Below are positions 44,094 to 54,618 of a DNA stretch of 64,000 bases, piece by piece; the first letter of the stretch is position 1, and every line of letters begins with the position of its first letter. This DNA comes from Streptococcus sp. WB01_FAA12. GTDB lineage: Bacteria; Bacillota; Bacilli; Lactobacillales; Streptococcaceae. Under the pieces are notes generated by a model. That model was not told where the DNA came from, ran no database searches, and was given only the letters and a program-made list of their open reading frames with translations. A program made the position numbers and the translations under genes. Where the stretch lies: the NCBI RefSeq assembly GCF_012843315.1, contig NZ_JABAEX010000001.1, forward strand, positions 310,001 to 374,000, given 5' to 3'.

Positions 44094-46181
44094 TTATTTA
44101 ATCTTTTCCTCTTCGTAGTCACCATTACTACATACAACCTGCTTACCACCACCACGGACCTTTTTCTCCACAAGGAAGTGTCCGCATTTTGGACAATCAC
44201 GTCCAATTGGTTTGTCCCATGAAGTAAATTCACATTCTGGATAGCGATTGCAACCATAGAAGATACGATTGCGCTTGGTTTTGCGTTCAATGATTTGTCC
44301 TTGATGGCAGCTTGGACACTCGACTCCAATCTCTTTGACAATTGCTTGAGTGTGACGGCAGTCTGGGAAGTTGCTACAAGCATAGAATTTACCAAAACGA
44401 CCGAGCTTAATCACCATCGGACTACCACAGACCTCACAGTCAAATCCAGCTGGCTCATCCTTAATCTGGATTTTTTCCATTTCAGCTTCAGCCTTTGCTA
44501 CTTCTTTGGAGAATGGTTTGTAAAATTCGTCAATAACACGTTGCCACTGCTCTTTTCCAACTTCGACATCATCCAGTTTTCCTTCCATTTCAGCTGTGAA
44601 GGTCACATTGACGATGTCTGGGAAGTATTCAACGATGAGTTTATTAACAATTTCTCCCAACTCTGTTGGTTCAAAACGTTTAGCTGCCAGACGAACGTAG
44701 TATCGTTTTTGGATAGTTTCAATGGTCGGAGCGTAGGTTGACGGACGTCCAACTCCATTTTCTTCCAAGGTCTTGATAAGAGTCGCTTCCGAATAGCGAG
44801 CTGGCGGTTGAGTGAAATGTTGTTCTGGCTTGCTATTGACCTGCTTGACCACATCTCCAACTGCCATATCTGGCAACATTTTGTTCTTGTCAGAGTCATT
44901 GTAGATAGCAAGGTAACCATCAAACTTAACTTGGCTTCCATTCGCTGCAAACTGAACCCCATTTTGAGAGAGCTTAACAGCCATGGTATCAAAGATAGCT
45001 CCCGTCATCTGGCTAGCCACAAAACGGTTCCAGATAAGGGTATAAAGTTTGAGCTGGTCTTTGTCCAAGTACTTAGCGATGCTTTCAGGTGTGTTAAAGA
45101 CACTAGATGGACGAATGGCTTCGTGGGCATCCTGAGCACCTGACGCATTTTTGACCTTGCTACCATGCTTGGAATACTTGCTACCAAAACGGTCGTTAAT
45201 GTAGCTTGCCGCTTCATTCTGAGCCACAGGACTGATACGAGTCGAATCTGTACGCATATAGGTAATCAAACCTTGCACGCCTGATCCGATATTGATCCCT
45301 TCATAGAGCTGTTGGGCCACCATCATAGTCTTTCGAGTACGGAAATTGATTTTGTTGGCAGCATCCATCTGCATGGTTGAAGTCGTATAAGGTAGGGGCG
45401 CATTGCGTTTGCGTTCTTTCTTGTCTACCTGATCTACTGTAAAATCTTTGCTAGTCAAATGGGACAAGACTTCTTTGACTTCTTCGTTGGTGGTCAATTT
45501 CATCTTTTTGCCATTCATACCATAGAATGAAGCCTGAAATTGCTTGGTTCCCTTCTTAAAGACACCATCAATTGTCCAGTATTCTTCTGGTTGGAAGGCA
45601 TTGATTTCATTTTCACGGTCAATGATGAGCTTAAGGGCAACCGACTGCACACGCCCTGCTGATAAGCCCTTCTTGACCTTTTTCCACAAAATTGGCGAAA
45701 TCGAATACCCTACCAAGCGGTCCAAGACACGACGAGCCTGTTGGGCGTCGACCAAGTCCATGTCAATCTTGCGAGGTTCTTTAAAGGCATTTTTAACCGC
45801 ATCCTTGGTGATTTCATTAAAAACCACACGGTTAGCATCGTTCTCATCTAAATCGAGAATATGAGCCAAATGCCAAGAAATTGCTTCTCCTTCACGGTCC
45901 GGGTCACTCGCCAGAAAGACTTTATTGGCCTTTTTAGCTTCTTTTTTCAAGTCATTAATGAGAGGGCCTTTTCCACGGATATTGATATACTGCGGTTCAT
46001 AGTTATTTTCAATGTCAACTGACATGCTGGATTTCTTCAAATCACGGATATGTCCGACACTGGCTAAAACCTTGTAATTTCTGCCTAGATATTTTTCAAT
46101 CGTTTTCGCCTTAGCAGGCGACTCCACGATGACTAGATTTTTCTTAACTGTTGATTTTTTCTTCTTTGTTGCCGTAGCCAC
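44094..46181 (-). CDS. topA: DNA topoisomerase I
   Basis: 695 aa from a GTG start at 46181 ([17 protein letters not shown] upstream), the start I recall for the pneumococcal protein; an ATG six codons earlier overlaps the ribosome site. TOPRIM domain with [15 protein letters not shown] (near 105), catalytic Tyr in [11 protein letters not shown] (near 305), and three C-terminal zinc-finger-like repeats (CEVC..CSNFPDC, CPSC..CNRYPEC, CPKC..CSN). It relaxes negative supercoils. Confidence 0.97.
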   Translation of the reverse strand: MATATKKKKSTVKKNLVIVESPAKAKTIEKYLGRNYKVLASVGHIRDLKKSSMSVDIENNYEPQYINIRGKGPLINDLKKEAKKANKVFLASDPDREGEAISWHLAHILDLDENDANRVVFNEITKDAVKNAFKEPRKIDMDLVDAQQARRVLDRLVGYSISPILWKKVKKGLSAGRVQSVALKLIIDRENEINAFQPEEYWTIDGVFKKGTKQFQASFYGMNGKKMKLTTNEEVKEVLSHLTSKDFTVDQVDKKERKRNAPLPYTTSTMQMDAANKINFRTRKTMMVAQQLYEGINIGSGVQGLITYMRTDSTRISPVAQNEAASYINDRFGSKYSKHGSKVKNASGAQDAHEAIRPSSVFNTPESIAKYLDKDQLKLYTLIWNRFVASQMTGAIFDTMAVKLSQNGVQFAANGSQVKFDGYLAIYNDSDKNKMLPDMAVGDVVKQVNSKPEQHFTQPPARYSEATLIKTLEENGVGRPSTYAPTIETIQKRYYVRLAAKRFEPTELGEIVNKLIVEYFPDIVNVTFTAEMEGKLDDVEVGKEQWQRVIDEFYKPFSKEVAKAEAEMEKIQIKDEPAGFDCEVCGSPMVIKLGRFGKFYACSNFPDCRHTQAIVKEIGVECPSCHQGQIIERKTKRNRIFYGCNRYPECEFTSWDKPIGRDCPKCGHFLVEKKVRGGGKQVVCSNGDYEEEKIK

Positions 46182-46216
46182 ACTATCACACCTTTTCAAA
46201 GTAATAAACTTTATAA

Positions 46217-46245
46217 AGTGTAAACCATTTTTAAAGACCTGTCAA
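46217..46245 (-). promoter_or_regulatory. Promoter of topA
   Basis: Minus strand TTGACA (46240-46245), 17-bp spacer, TACACT (46217-46222). Confidence 0.8.
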
Positions 46246-46298
46246 GACTTAACTCCTATAGTATAGAAGAAAAGTTTATCTGAGTGAACCATTTCTCC

Positions 46299-47147
46299 TT
46301 AAAATTCAAACTCTGCTAGTACATCTTGCCCACTTGTGACCAGTTTTGCTCCCTCTTGGATCAGGTGGTGACAGCCATCTGAATGGCCATCAAGAATGTT
46401 CCCAGGAATGGCAAAAACATCGCGCCCTTCTTCCATGGCACGCTCACATGTAATGAGACTCCCCGAGCGCATCCTTGCCTCTGCTACAATAACTCCACGA
46501 CACAGTCCTGCTATAATACGATTACGAGCTGGAAAGTGAAATTTCAAGGGTTCTTCACCTGGACCGTACTCGCTGAGAATCAAGTGATGATTGCCTATGT
46601 ACTCCTGCAAGCGTTTATTAGCACGTGGATAGAAAACATCCAATCCTGTTCCAATAACAGCAATCGTTCTTCCTCCATTCTGGAGTGCAGCCATATGGGC
46701 GGCGGTATCGATTCCTTTGGCCAAGCCACTAACTACGATTAACTCGTTTTCCAATCCTTGGATAATTTTCTGAACCGACTTAGCACCTTGGCTCGAACAA
46801 GAACGACTCCCTACAAGAGCAAGCTTTGGAAATTTCAACAGGTTCAGATTCCCTTTGTAAAACAAAAGAGCTGGAGGGTCATAAATCTCACTCAAATCCC
46901 AAGGATAACAGTCGTCTAGAATCGAGAAGGATGGGAATTTTTGAAACTCCTTCTCCAACTGTGCATCATCTATCTGGAAATAGCGTTCCATAAAGATAGC
47001 TGGATTACGGCACCCAGATATTTCAGCAATATCACCTAGCAAGAGCTCCTGATCTACAGTCTCGTCATATTCAAGAACAGTTAAAATTTGTTGATTGGTC
47101 AGCCCAGCTTTTCTCAATTTGTAAATCTCATAGTTTGTGATCTTCAT
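46299..47147 (-). CDS. dprA: DprA, DNA processing protein for transformation
   Basis: 282 aa from the ATG at 47147 (GGAG 6 nt before). N-terminal SAM-like helical domain (1-90), then the Rossmann-type core with VGSRSCSSQGAK (near 115), VSGLAKGIDTAAH (near 145) and FPARNRIIAGLC (near 205). DprA loads RecA on incoming single-stranded DNA and shuts off competence through ComE. A perfect ComX box lies upstream, so it is a late competence gene. Confidence 0.97.
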   Translation of the reverse strand: MKITNYEIYKLRKAGLTNQQILTVLEYDETVDQELLLGDIAEISGCRNPAIFMERYFQIDDAQLEKEFQKFPSFSILDDCYPWDLSEIYDPPALLFYKGNLNLLKFPKLALVGSRSCSSQGAKSVQKIIQGLENELIVVSGLAKGIDTAAHMAALQNGGRTIAVIGTGLDVFYPRANKRLQEYIGNHHLILSEYGPGEEPLKFHFPARNRIIAGLCRGVIVAEARMRSGSLITCERAMEEGRDVFAIPGNILDGHSDGCHHLIQEGAKLVTSGQDVLAEFEF

Positions 47148-47180
47148 ATACAACTCCATTTCTTTTTCTACTCATCTATC

Positions 47181-47188
47181 TATTCGTA
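47181..47188 (-). promoter_or_regulatory. ComX (SigX) box of dprA
   Basis: TACGAATA on the minus strand, preceded by a T run, 33 nt upstream of the ATG: the exact combox of streptococcal late competence genes. Confidence 0.9.
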
Positions 47189-47196
47189 AAAATAAT

Positions 47197-47225
47197 AAAA
47201 AGAAGACCAGTTGATCTTCTTTTTT
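47197..47225. terminator. Terminator between the lipoprotein gene and dprA
   Basis: AAAAAGAAGA/TCTTCTTTTT stem with an 8-nt loop; it functions on the minus strand for the lipoprotein gene and directly precedes the combox. Confidence 0.85.
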
Positions 47226-47228
47226 CAT

Positions 47229-47852
47229 TTATTCAGCTTTAGTAGTTGACCAGCTAATTTCAACCATCGGTAAGATTGTTTTTAAAGTTTCCCCATCCCC
47301 TTCAAGTGAAACATAGCGGATTTTTCCATCATTTGATCGGAAAACCCAGGTAACGAGGTATTTTCCTGACTTAGCAATTGCATTGACAACATAGGCTTCA
47401 TAACCTCCAATGGTCGATTTAGAGCCCCAAACCTTACTGAAATCAGAGCTTTGTTCTTTGGAAGTTAAAATACTAGATGAGACAGCCACAACATCCAGTT
47501 TAGCATATTCTTCTTCGCTGATATTAAACTGCTCAGCCTTGAAGGTATTCAGCGTAACAATGTTGATATCTGTTCCATCGCAATACTGTATATCATTTCC
47601 GCCTGCTACTTCATGGAATCGAACCCATGATTTGGGTACCTTGACAAAACCATATTCATTCGAACCGATAATTTGCGTCTCTTCCTTTTTCGCTTCAGAA
47701 ACGGCAGAGCTAGAGCTACTCGTTTCCTGACTGCTAGAAGAACTAACAACTGCAGACGAACTTTCTTCGGTTGCTGTTTGTGATTTATTGGAGCATGAAG
47801 CTAAAAAAACACTAGCAGTAACAACAGTACCTAAAATCAATAATTTTTTCAT
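47229..47852 (-). CDS. Lipoprotein of unknown function
   Basis: 207 aa. Signal peptide with lipobox FLASC (Cys20), then a long Ser/Thr/Glu linker (about 25-55), then a compact domain (60-200) with GFVKVPKSWVRFHE and ending MVEISWSTTKAE. It resembles small surface lipoproteins of streptococci, but I do not recognise the family. Single gene between two terminators. Confidence 0.75.
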   Translation of the reverse strand: MKKLLILGTVVTASVFLASCSNKSQTATEESSSAVVSSSSSQETSSSSSAVSEAKKEETQIIGSNEYGFVKVPKSWVRFHEVAGGNDIQYCDGTDINIVTLNTFKAEQFNISEEEYAKLDVVAVSSSILTSKEQSSDFSKVWGSKSTIGGYEAYVVNAIAKSGKYLVTWVFRSNDGKIRYVSLEGDGETLKTILPMVEISWSTTKAE

Positions 47853-47957
47853 CCTACCACCTCTCCATCTGCATTATAAGAAAAATAAGAACTTCTGTCA
47901 AATTCTGACCTAATCTATTCTGTTAGTTTCCGATTTTATTGCTCACATTTAAAGCAA

Positions 47958-47984
47958 AAACTCTTGAGAAATCTTCAAGAGTTT
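47958..47984 (-). terminator. Terminator after lepA
   Basis: AAACTCTTG (47958-47966) with CAAGAGTTT (47976-47984), followed by TTTTTGC on the minus strand. Confidence 0.85.
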
Positions 47985-47996
47985 TGTTTCAACTTT

Positions 47997-49820
47997 CTAT
48001 TCTTCATCCATACTCAAGACGCTGAGGAAGGCTTCTTGTGGTACTTCTACTGATCCGATAGCTTTCATGCGTTTCTTACCAGCTTTTTGTTTTTCAAGGA
48101 GTTTACGTTTACGAGAAACGTCACCACCATAACATTTGGCAAGTACGTTCTTACGAAGGGCCTTGATATCAGTACGAGCCACGATTTTGTGTCCAATAGC
48201 TGCTTGGATTGGTACTTCAAATTGTTGACGAGGGATGATTTTCTTGAGTTTATCAACGATGAGTTTTCCACGTTCGTAGGCAAAATCCTTGTGAACGATA
48301 AAGCTGAGGGCATCCACCTTGTCTCCATTGAGAAGGATATCCATTTTGACCAGCTTAGATGGGCGATACTCTGACAATTCGTAGTCAAAGCTTGCATAAC
48401 CACGCGTCGAAGACTTGAGCTTATCAAAAAAGTCAAAGACGATTTCAGCGAGTGGAATTTGATAGATGACATTGACACGATTATCATCAATATAATCCAT
48501 GGTTACAAAGTCACCACGCTTACGTTGAGCCAATTCCATCACTGCTCCGACAAACTCCTGCGGTACCATGATTTGCGCCTTGACATACGGCTCTTCAATA
48601 GTCGCGATTTTAGTCGGATCAGGAAACTCAGAGGGGTTAGACACATCCATAGACTCACCGTCAGTTTGGTTAACCTTATAGATAACAGATGGAGCTGTCA
48701 TGATGAGGTCGATGTTAAACTCACGCTCTAAACGCTCTTGAATAACATCCATATGGAGAAGTCCAAGGAATCCACAACGGAAACCGAATCCCAGCGCCTG
48801 AGATGTTTCTGGCTCAAACTGCAAGCTAGCATCATTCAGTTGCAATTTTTCTAGGGCTTCACGAAGGTCATTGTATTTATTTGACTCGATTGGGTAAAGT
48901 CCTGCAAAGACCATAGGGTTCATTTGCTTGTACCCATCTAGCGCTTCTGCGGCAGGATTGGTTGCCAAGGTAACTGTATCACCCACACGAGTATCTTGAA
49001 CCGTCTTGATAGAAGCCGCAATATAACCAACGTCACCTGTCGCTAGGAAATCGCGCCCGACTGCTTTCGGTGTAAAAATTCCGACCTCAGTCACATCAAA
49101 GGTCTTGCCATTGCTCATGAGCTGAATCTTATCGCCAGGTTTGACAACTCCATCCATGACACGCACTTGGAGGATAACCCCACGATAGGCATCATAAACT
49201 GAGTCGAAAATCAAGGCCTTGAGTGGCGCCGTCACATCACCAGTTGGGGCTGGCACTTTTTCCACGATTTGTTCGAGAATTTCTTCAATACCAATACCAG
49301 CTTTGGCAGAAGCTAAGACAGCTTCACTGGCATCCAGTCCAATGACATCCTCAATCTCTGTACGAACGCGCTCAGGATCGGCTGCTGGTAGGTCAATCTT
49401 GTTAATAACTGGAAGAATTTCCAAATCATTGTCCAAGGCTAGATAAACATTGGCAAGAGTTTGCGCTTCAATCCCTTGGGCCGCATCAACCACCAAAATC
49501 GCTCCTTCACAGGCAGCTAGCGAACGTGAAACTTCGTAGGTAAAGTCCACGTGCCCAGGTGTGTCAATCAAGTGGAAAATATAAGTTTCTCCGTCTTTAG
49601 CAGTGTAATTCAGCTCAATAGCATTGAGTTTAATGGTAATCCCACGTTCCCGCTCTAGATCCATACTATCCAGAAGCTGGGCTTGCATTTCACGACTAGA
49701 AACCGTCTCAGTCGCCTCCAAAATGCGGTCTGCAAGCGTTGACTTTCCGTGGTCAATATGTGCGATAATAGAGAAATTTCGAATCTTCTCCTGTCGTTTC
49801 TTTAATTCTTCTAAATTCAT
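47997..49820 (-). CDS. lepA: LepA (EF-4), ribosome back-translocation GTPase
   Basis: 607 aa. GTPase motifs [15 protein letters not shown] (20-34), [16 protein letters not shown] and [10 protein letters not shown] are followed by EF-G-like domains II, III and V. The LepA-specific C-terminal domain ends [17 protein letters not shown]. Full length; AAGGAAG upstream of the ATG. Confidence 0.97.
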   Translation of the reverse strand: MNLEELKKRQEKIRNFSIIAHIDHGKSTLADRILEATETVSSREMQAQLLDSMDLERERGITIKLNAIELNYTAKDGETYIFHLIDTPGHVDFTYEVSRSLAACEGAILVVDAAQGIEAQTLANVYLALDNDLEILPVINKIDLPAADPERVRTEIEDVIGLDASEAVLASAKAGIGIEEILEQIVEKVPAPTGDVTAPLKALIFDSVYDAYRGVILQVRVMDGVVKPGDKIQLMSNGKTFDVTEVGIFTPKAVGRDFLATGDVGYIAASIKTVQDTRVGDTVTLATNPAAEALDGYKQMNPMVFAGLYPIESNKYNDLREALEKLQLNDASLQFEPETSQALGFGFRCGFLGLLHMDVIQERLEREFNIDLIMTAPSVIYKVNQTDGESMDVSNPSEFPDPTKIATIEEPYVKAQIMVPQEFVGAVMELAQRKRGDFVTMDYIDDNRVNVIYQIPLAEIVFDFFDKLKSSTRGYASFDYELSEYRPSKLVKMDILLNGDKVDALSFIVHKDFAYERGKLIVDKLKKIIPRQQFEVPIQAAIGHKIVARTDIKALRKNVLAKCYGGDVSRKRKLLEKQKAGKKRMKAIGSVEVPQEAFLSVLSMDEE

Positions 49821-49898
49821 GACGCTCTTCCTTTCAGGGTATCTATTTATTATAAATTGTTTTTAACATTTTGACAAGACCATACCCTGCTAGGAGTA

Positions 49899-50627
49899 CT
49901 AATCTTCGGCAATAAAGCCATCATTTTCGATAAAGTGGTGTTCTGTCATTCCTTGGTCTGTAAAGACGATCCCATGAAGGACACCACCATAGACAGCTCC
50001 TCCATCCATGCCAATCTTGCCATCTTCTGTAACCCAAAGCTCAGCAGTACCTCGGTCCTGCTTGAGCAAACCATAAACCGGTGTATGCCCAAAGACAATG
50101 GTTTTTCCTGTATGATTGACCGCTTCGTGGAATGGTTTTCTGAGCCAGACTTTCTTGTAATCAGTCGTTTCATGCCAGTCATCCAAGGTCAAATCAATAC
50201 CCGCATGAACAAAGATATACTTGTCTGTCTCTACTACAAATGGCATTTGACGAATAAATTCCACCAAATCTGCTGCTTCTGTCGCAACCCGTTTAGCATC
50301 TTCTACGCCATCAACTGGTGCATCCAAGGGACGACCTAAAATAGAGTTAATGGTTGTATCACCACCATTGCGACGATAATGGTCATAGCTTTCTTCTGGA
50401 TCATCGAGCCAAGTCAGAAACATATACTCGTGGTTTCCTGATAGACAGATAGCTTCATGATTTTCCACTAAGTCCTTAACCATTTCTAGAACACGGCGAC
50501 TGTCTTCACCTCGGTCAATCAAATCCCCTAGAAAGAGCAACTGAGTGTGACCATCCCATGTTTTGAGAAGGTCTTCTAGCATACCTGCTTTTCCATGGAC
50601 ATCTCCAATTACATAATAGTCTGTCAT
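49899..50627 (-). CDS. Metallophosphatase (PPP/diadenosine-type)
   Basis: 242 aa calcineurin-like phosphatase. Metal motifs in order: GDVHGKAGML (8-17), GDLIDRGED (34-42), GNHEYMF (64-70), and FGHTPVYG near 175. Similar proteins in Firmicutes hydrolyse diadenosine polyphosphates or act as Ser/Thr phosphatases; the substrate cannot be told from sequence. It begins directly after the recN stop. Confidence 0.87.
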   Translation of the reverse strand: MTDYYVIGDVHGKAGMLEDLLKTWDGHTQLLFLGDLIDRGEDSRRVLEMVKDLVENHEAICLSGNHEYMFLTWLDDPEESYDHYRRNGGDTTINSILGRPLDAPVDGVEDAKRVATEAADLVEFIRQMPFVVETDKYIFVHAGIDLTLDDWHETTDYKKVWLRKPFHEAVNHTGKTIVFGHTPVYGLLKQDRGTAELWVTEDGKIGMDGGAVYGGVLHGIVFTDQGMTEHHFIENDGFIAED

Positions 50628-52295
50628 TTATTTCTCCCTCGTTTGCAATAATTCTCTAGCTTGGGTAAGAGCCGCTTCGGTTACATTTTCCCCAGCCAAC
50701 ATTTTAGCTACTTCCTCTACTCGCTCTTCTAAAGTCAAGAGTCGAACCGTCGACACCGTTGAGTGCTCATCGCTAATCTTCTCAATAAAGAATTGATAGT
50801 CCGCGATGGCAATCACTTGTGGTAGGTGAGAGATTGCTAAAACCTGACCATGCTGACCAATCTTATGAATCTTCTGAGCAATGGCTTGGGCCACACGACC
50901 TGAGACTCCCGTATCCACCTCATCAAAGACAATACTGGTCTTACCTTCCTTACGAGAAAAGGCAGACTTGATAGCCAACATGAGACGGGATAATTCCCCA
51001 CCAGACGCAACCTTAACCAAAGGCTTAAAGTCTTCACCAGGGTTGGTCGAAATGTAAAACTCGACCATTTCATTACCTTCTCGACTGAATTTGCCCTTAC
51101 TAAAGCGAACCTGGAACTGTGCCTTCTCCATATAGAGGTCTTGCAATTCTTGCTTAATCTCAGCTTCAAGCTGCTGAGCCAAATCATGACGAGCAGATGC
51201 AAGCTGGCCTGCCAAATCAACAAGATTAACTTCCAATTTCTTGAGCTCTGCTTCCATATCTTCGGAAGAAAGGTTATTACCCGTCAAGAGATTGTACTCA
51301 TCCGTAATCTTAGCAAAATAAAGCAGGACATCGTCTACAGTCCCACCGTACTTGCGGGTAATAGTATTCAGAAGGTCTAAGCGATTCTCAACCTGCATGA
51401 GGCGATTGCCATCAAAATCTAGATCTTCAATAATATCTTCCAAACGCTTGGTAATATCTTCTAGAACATAGTAGGTCTCTGATAGAGAACTTGAAATTTC
51501 ACGGTATTCAGGGTCATATTCTTCGACACTTTCCATGTCATTCATGGCCGAACGCACATTGGCAAGACTGGAGAATTCCTCATTGTCCAACATAGAGTAA
51601 GCATTTGTCAAGGTATCTGCTATATTCTTGTGGTTTAGGAGTTTATCTCGTTCTTTGTTGAGAGCCAAGTCTTCACCAGCCTGCAAGTTTGCTGCTTCAA
51701 TCTCTGCCATTTGAAATTCCAACATCTCAATGCGAGACTTGTGTTCCTGCTGGTTTTTCTTGACTTCAAGAACTTGTTTACGCATTTTGCGATAGGCATC
51801 AAAACTCGTCTGATAGGTCTCTTTCAACTCCAAGAAAGCTGCATCACCAAACCCATCCAACATCTGGATGTGCAGTTGAGGACGCATTAACTCCTCTTGG
51901 TCATGCTGACCATGGATATCTACAAGATGTTGCCCAATGGCGCGCAAGACAGAAAGATTGACCATCTGGCCATTCACGCGACTAACACTACGTCCGTTTT
52001 GGAGAATTTCACGGCGGATGATAATTTCATCACCCATTTCCAAACCTTGCTCTTCAAAGAGTTCTTGTATAGAACGGCTATTCTCAATCGAAAACAGTCC
52101 CTCAATCTCTGCCTTTGTGGCACCATGGCGAATAACATCCGTGGCAGCTCTTGCTCCCAGCATCATGTTCATGGCATCGATGATGATCGATTTCCCAGCA
52201 CCCGTTTCACCAGTTAAGACTGTCATGCCTTTTTCAAAGTTGAGGGAAATGGCTTCAATAATGGCAAAGTTTTTAATCGAAATTTCAAGTAACAT
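50628..52295 (-). CDS. recN: RecN, DNA repair SMC-like ATPase
   Basis: 555 aa. Walker A GETGAGKSII (30-39), two coiled-coil arms (about 155-215 and 300-380), C-terminal head with VASGGELSRLMLAIK and Walker B SIVFDEVDTGVSG. It acts at double-strand breaks. In the argR-recN order typical of Firmicutes, 6 nt after argR. Confidence 0.96.
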   Translation of the reverse strand: MLLEISIKNFAIIEAISLNFEKGMTVLTGETGAGKSIIIDAMNMMLGARAATDVIRHGATKAEIEGLFSIENSRSIQELFEEQGLEMGDEIIIRREILQNGRSVSRVNGQMVNLSVLRAIGQHLVDIHGQHDQEELMRPQLHIQMLDGFGDAAFLELKETYQTSFDAYRKMRKQVLEVKKNQQEHKSRIEMLEFQMAEIEAANLQAGEDLALNKERDKLLNHKNIADTLTNAYSMLDNEEFSSLANVRSAMNDMESVEEYDPEYREISSSLSETYYVLEDITKRLEDIIEDLDFDGNRLMQVENRLDLLNTITRKYGGTVDDVLLYFAKITDEYNLLTGNNLSSEDMEAELKKLEVNLVDLAGQLASARHDLAQQLEAEIKQELQDLYMEKAQFQVRFSKGKFSREGNEMVEFYISTNPGEDFKPLVKVASGGELSRLMLAIKSAFSRKEGKTSIVFDEVDTGVSGRVAQAIAQKIHKIGQHGQVLAISHLPQVIAIADYQFFIEKISDEHSTVSTVRLLTLEERVEEVAKMLAGENVTEAALTQARELLQTREK

Positions 52296-52301
52296 ATAAA
52301 C

Positions 52302-52733
52302 CTACCAATTTTTTACTTGTTCAAACATTTCCTTGGCGTCTTCTTCATTTCTCAAGATAATCAAAATTGAGTTGTCGTCTGCCAGACAGTTGAAAATTCT
52401 CTCTGAGAAAGTATTCATCAGCTGACTCTTGACAAAGGCAGTATTCCCAGGAATGACATCCAGATTGATCATATTTCCCATGCGCTCAGAACCTACTATG
52501 TTATTCTCAGCCAACTGCAAACTTCTTACAATTGTTTTTGGCAATTCATAGATGTATTTATTGTTCTTCAAAGGAATTTTTACGATGCCCAGTTCCTTAA
52601 TATCTCGTGACACCGTCGCTTGAGTGGCAGAGATACCTGCTTCTTTTAAATGCTCAACGATTTCTTCCTGTGTTCCGATTTGATAATCTGTTACAAATCT
52701 TCTAATTTTTTCAAGTCTCTCTTTTTTATTCAT
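52302..52733 (-). CDS. argR: ArgR/AhrC-family arginine regulator
   Basis: 143 aa. N-terminal winged helix with the ArgR signature SATQATVSRDIKELGIVK (about 35-52). C-terminal hexamerisation and arginine-binding domain ends LADDNSILIILRNEEDAKEMF. Streptococci carry several paralogues; the position between tlyA and recN matches the ahrC copy. It overlaps tlyA by 8 nt. Confidence 0.93.
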   Translation of the reverse strand: MNKKERLEKIRRFVTDYQIGTQEEIVEHLKEAGISATQATVSRDIKELGIVKIPLKNNKYIYELPKTIVRSLQLAENNIVGSERMGNMINLDVIPGNTAFVKSQLMNTFSERIFNCLADDNSILIILRNEEDAKEMFEQVKNW

Positions 52734-53541
52734 CTTTAAATTCTCTATGTGCTCTCTCTACAACTCTTTCTATTTCAGGGGCAACTTGGTTACTTGCTCC
52801 CTCTTCCTTTTTCAAATATGCCAAAAATTCGATGTTTCCATGTCCACCTTGGATGGGAGAAAAGTCCAAACCAAGCACTGAAAAACCTTGTTCAACTGCC
52901 ATAGCAGTGACAGCTTCAAGGACAGTTTGATGAACCTTGGCATCTCGAATGATTCCATTCTTTCCAATCTGCTCACGACCTGCTTCAAACTGGGGCTTAA
53001 CCAGAGCCACAATTTGACCTTGATCAGCCAAGACACGGTGCAATGCAGGCAAAATCAGACTGAGGGAAATGAAACTCACATCAATACTGGCAAAGCTCGG
53101 TTCCTGCTCAAAGTCAGTCTTGTCAGCATAGCGGAAATTAAACTGCTCCATACTGACAACCCGTGGATCTTGACGCAATTTCCAAGCCAACTGATTGGTA
53201 CCAACATCGACTGCATAGACAAGCACGGCACCATTCTGCAACATGACGTCGGTAAAGCCCCCAGTAGAAGCCCCAATATCAATCGTTGTCGCTCCTTCCA
53301 CTGATAGATCAAAAACCTGCAAAGCCTTTTCCAGTTTTAAACCACCACGGCTGACATACTTGAGTTTTTCACCTTTGAGTTTTAGCTCGGTGTCGTCCGA
53401 GATTTTCTCTCCTGGTTTGTCAAAACGCTCCCCATTAAGGACTGCTACGACTAGACCTGCCATGACACCGCGCTTGGCTTGTTCTCGTGTTTCAAACAAA
53501 CCCTGTTTATAAGCTAGTACATCCACTCTTTCCTTAGCCAT
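52726..53541 (-). CDS. tlyA: TlyA-family rRNA methyltransferase
   Basis: 271 aa. N-terminal S4 RNA-binding domain (RVDVLAYKQGLFETREQAKR, 5-24), then an FtsJ-like SAM domain with IDIGASTGGFTDVML (near 88) and the KDKE-type residues (LVKPQFE near 180). Predicted to 2'-O-methylate rRNA; haemolysin names in databases are historical. It overlaps ispA and argR by 8 nt each. Confidence 0.92.
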   Translation of the reverse strand: MAKERVDVLAYKQGLFETREQAKRGVMAGLVVAVLNGERFDKPGEKISDDTELKLKGEKLKYVSRGGLKLEKALQVFDLSVEGATTIDIGASTGGFTDVMLQNGAVLVYAVDVGTNQLAWKLRQDPRVVSMEQFNFRYADKTDFEQEPSFASIDVSFISLSLILPALHRVLADQGQIVALVKPQFEAGREQIGKNGIIRDAKVHQTVLEAVTAMAVEQGFSVLGLDFSPIQGGHGNIEFLAYLKKEEGASNQVAPEIERVVERAHREFKDE

Positions 53542-54409
53542 TGATTCTCAAACTTTCTACTATTTTCACAATCGGCTCTGTTTCAAAACTGACTTGCTGA
53601 GCAATTTCTTCTAATTTAGCCTCGGCTTGATCCAGAGTTTGGTTACAAAAGGCAGTGGCCTCTTCCAAGCCCAACAAGGCTGGATAGGTTGATTTTTCAG
53701 CCTGCAAATCCTTTTGTGGAGTCTTGCCGATTTCCTCAAAACTAGCGGTCACATCCAGCACATCATCTCGAACTTGAAAGGCCAGCCCAATCAATTCACC
53801 AACCGATTTCAGTTTTGCCTGCATTTCAGGAGCTAATTCTGCTATGATAGCAGCTGCTTGGAAAGGATAGGCAAGTAACTTACCTGTTTTATTGGCATGA
53901 ATAGTTTGTAATTCTTCCAAAGACAAGCGCTGGTGTTCACCCTCCATGTCCAAAACCTGCCCTGCAACCATGCCCAGACTCCCTGATGCGAGGGATAAGT
54001 TGGCAATCAAGTCCACCTTGATCTGACTTGGCAAATCTGCCAGAGCTATCAAGGCGTAAGGATCTAGGAACAAGGCATCTCCTGCCAAAATAGCCATTGC
54101 TTCACCAAATTTCTTGTGATTTGTCAAGCGCCCCCGACGGTAATCATCATCATCCATGGCAGGAAGATCATCGTGAATCAAACTTCCTGTATGAATCATT
54201 TCCAAGGCCGCAGCCACCTGCGCGTGAGCTGGTTGGATTGCGACCTGCAAGGCTTCCAGAACTTCTAGCAAGAGAAAAGGACGAATACGCTTGCCACCAG
54301 CATGAATGGAATAGAGAATGGACTCTCGTAAACTAGAAGCAATCTGCTGATCTCCATAAAAATCTTCCAAAGCCGACTCAACAAGAGCTAATTTTTCTTG
54401 CTTCTTCAT
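53534..54409 (-). CDS. ispA: Farnesyl diphosphate synthase (IspA-type)
   Basis: 291-aa trans-prenyltransferase. First Asp-rich motif [10 protein letters not shown] (78-87) with RRGR following, second motif FQVRDDVLD near 218. It condenses IPP with DMAPP/GPP for undecaprenyl and quinone precursors. It overlaps xseB by 4 nt, in the usual xseA-xseB-ispA order. Confidence 0.95.
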   Translation of the reverse strand: MKKQEKLALVESALEDFYGDQQIASSLRESILYSIHAGGKRIRPFLLLEVLEALQVAIQPAHAQVAAALEMIHTGSLIHDDLPAMDDDDYRRGRLTNHKKFGEAMAILAGDALFLDPYALIALADLPSQIKVDLIANLSLASGSLGMVAGQVLDMEGEHQRLSLEELQTIHANKTGKLLAYPFQAAAIIAELAPEMQAKLKSVGELIGLAFQVRDDVLDVTASFEEIGKTPQKDLQAEKSTYPALLGLEEATAFCNQTLDQAEAKLEEIAQQVSFETEPIVKIVESLRING

Positions 54410-54618
54410 TCAAAATCACTTTCTGTTCCGTCTTCTTGCATGACCTTGACCAAGGTCTTTTCAGCCTTATCCAGCGTCGCTTGGAGCTCTTTTGACAAGA
54501 CCATGCCTTTTTGAAAGGCAGCAATCGCATCTTCCAAAGCAATTTCACCATTTTCCAAACTTTGGACAATGGACTCAAGTTCTGCTAGATTTTCTTCAAA
54601 TTTCTTTTGTTTTGACAT
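54406..54618 (-). CDS. xseB: Exonuclease VII small subunit
   Basis: 70 aa, the normal size. The helical-hairpin pattern [26 protein letters not shown] is the XseB signature. It overlaps xseA by 23 nt and ispA by 4 nt. Partner of XseA in single-strand DNA degradation. Confidence 0.96.
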   Translation of the reverse strand: MSKQKKFEENLAELESIVQSLENGEIALEDAIAAFQKGMVLSKELQATLDKAEKTLVKVMQEDGTESDFE

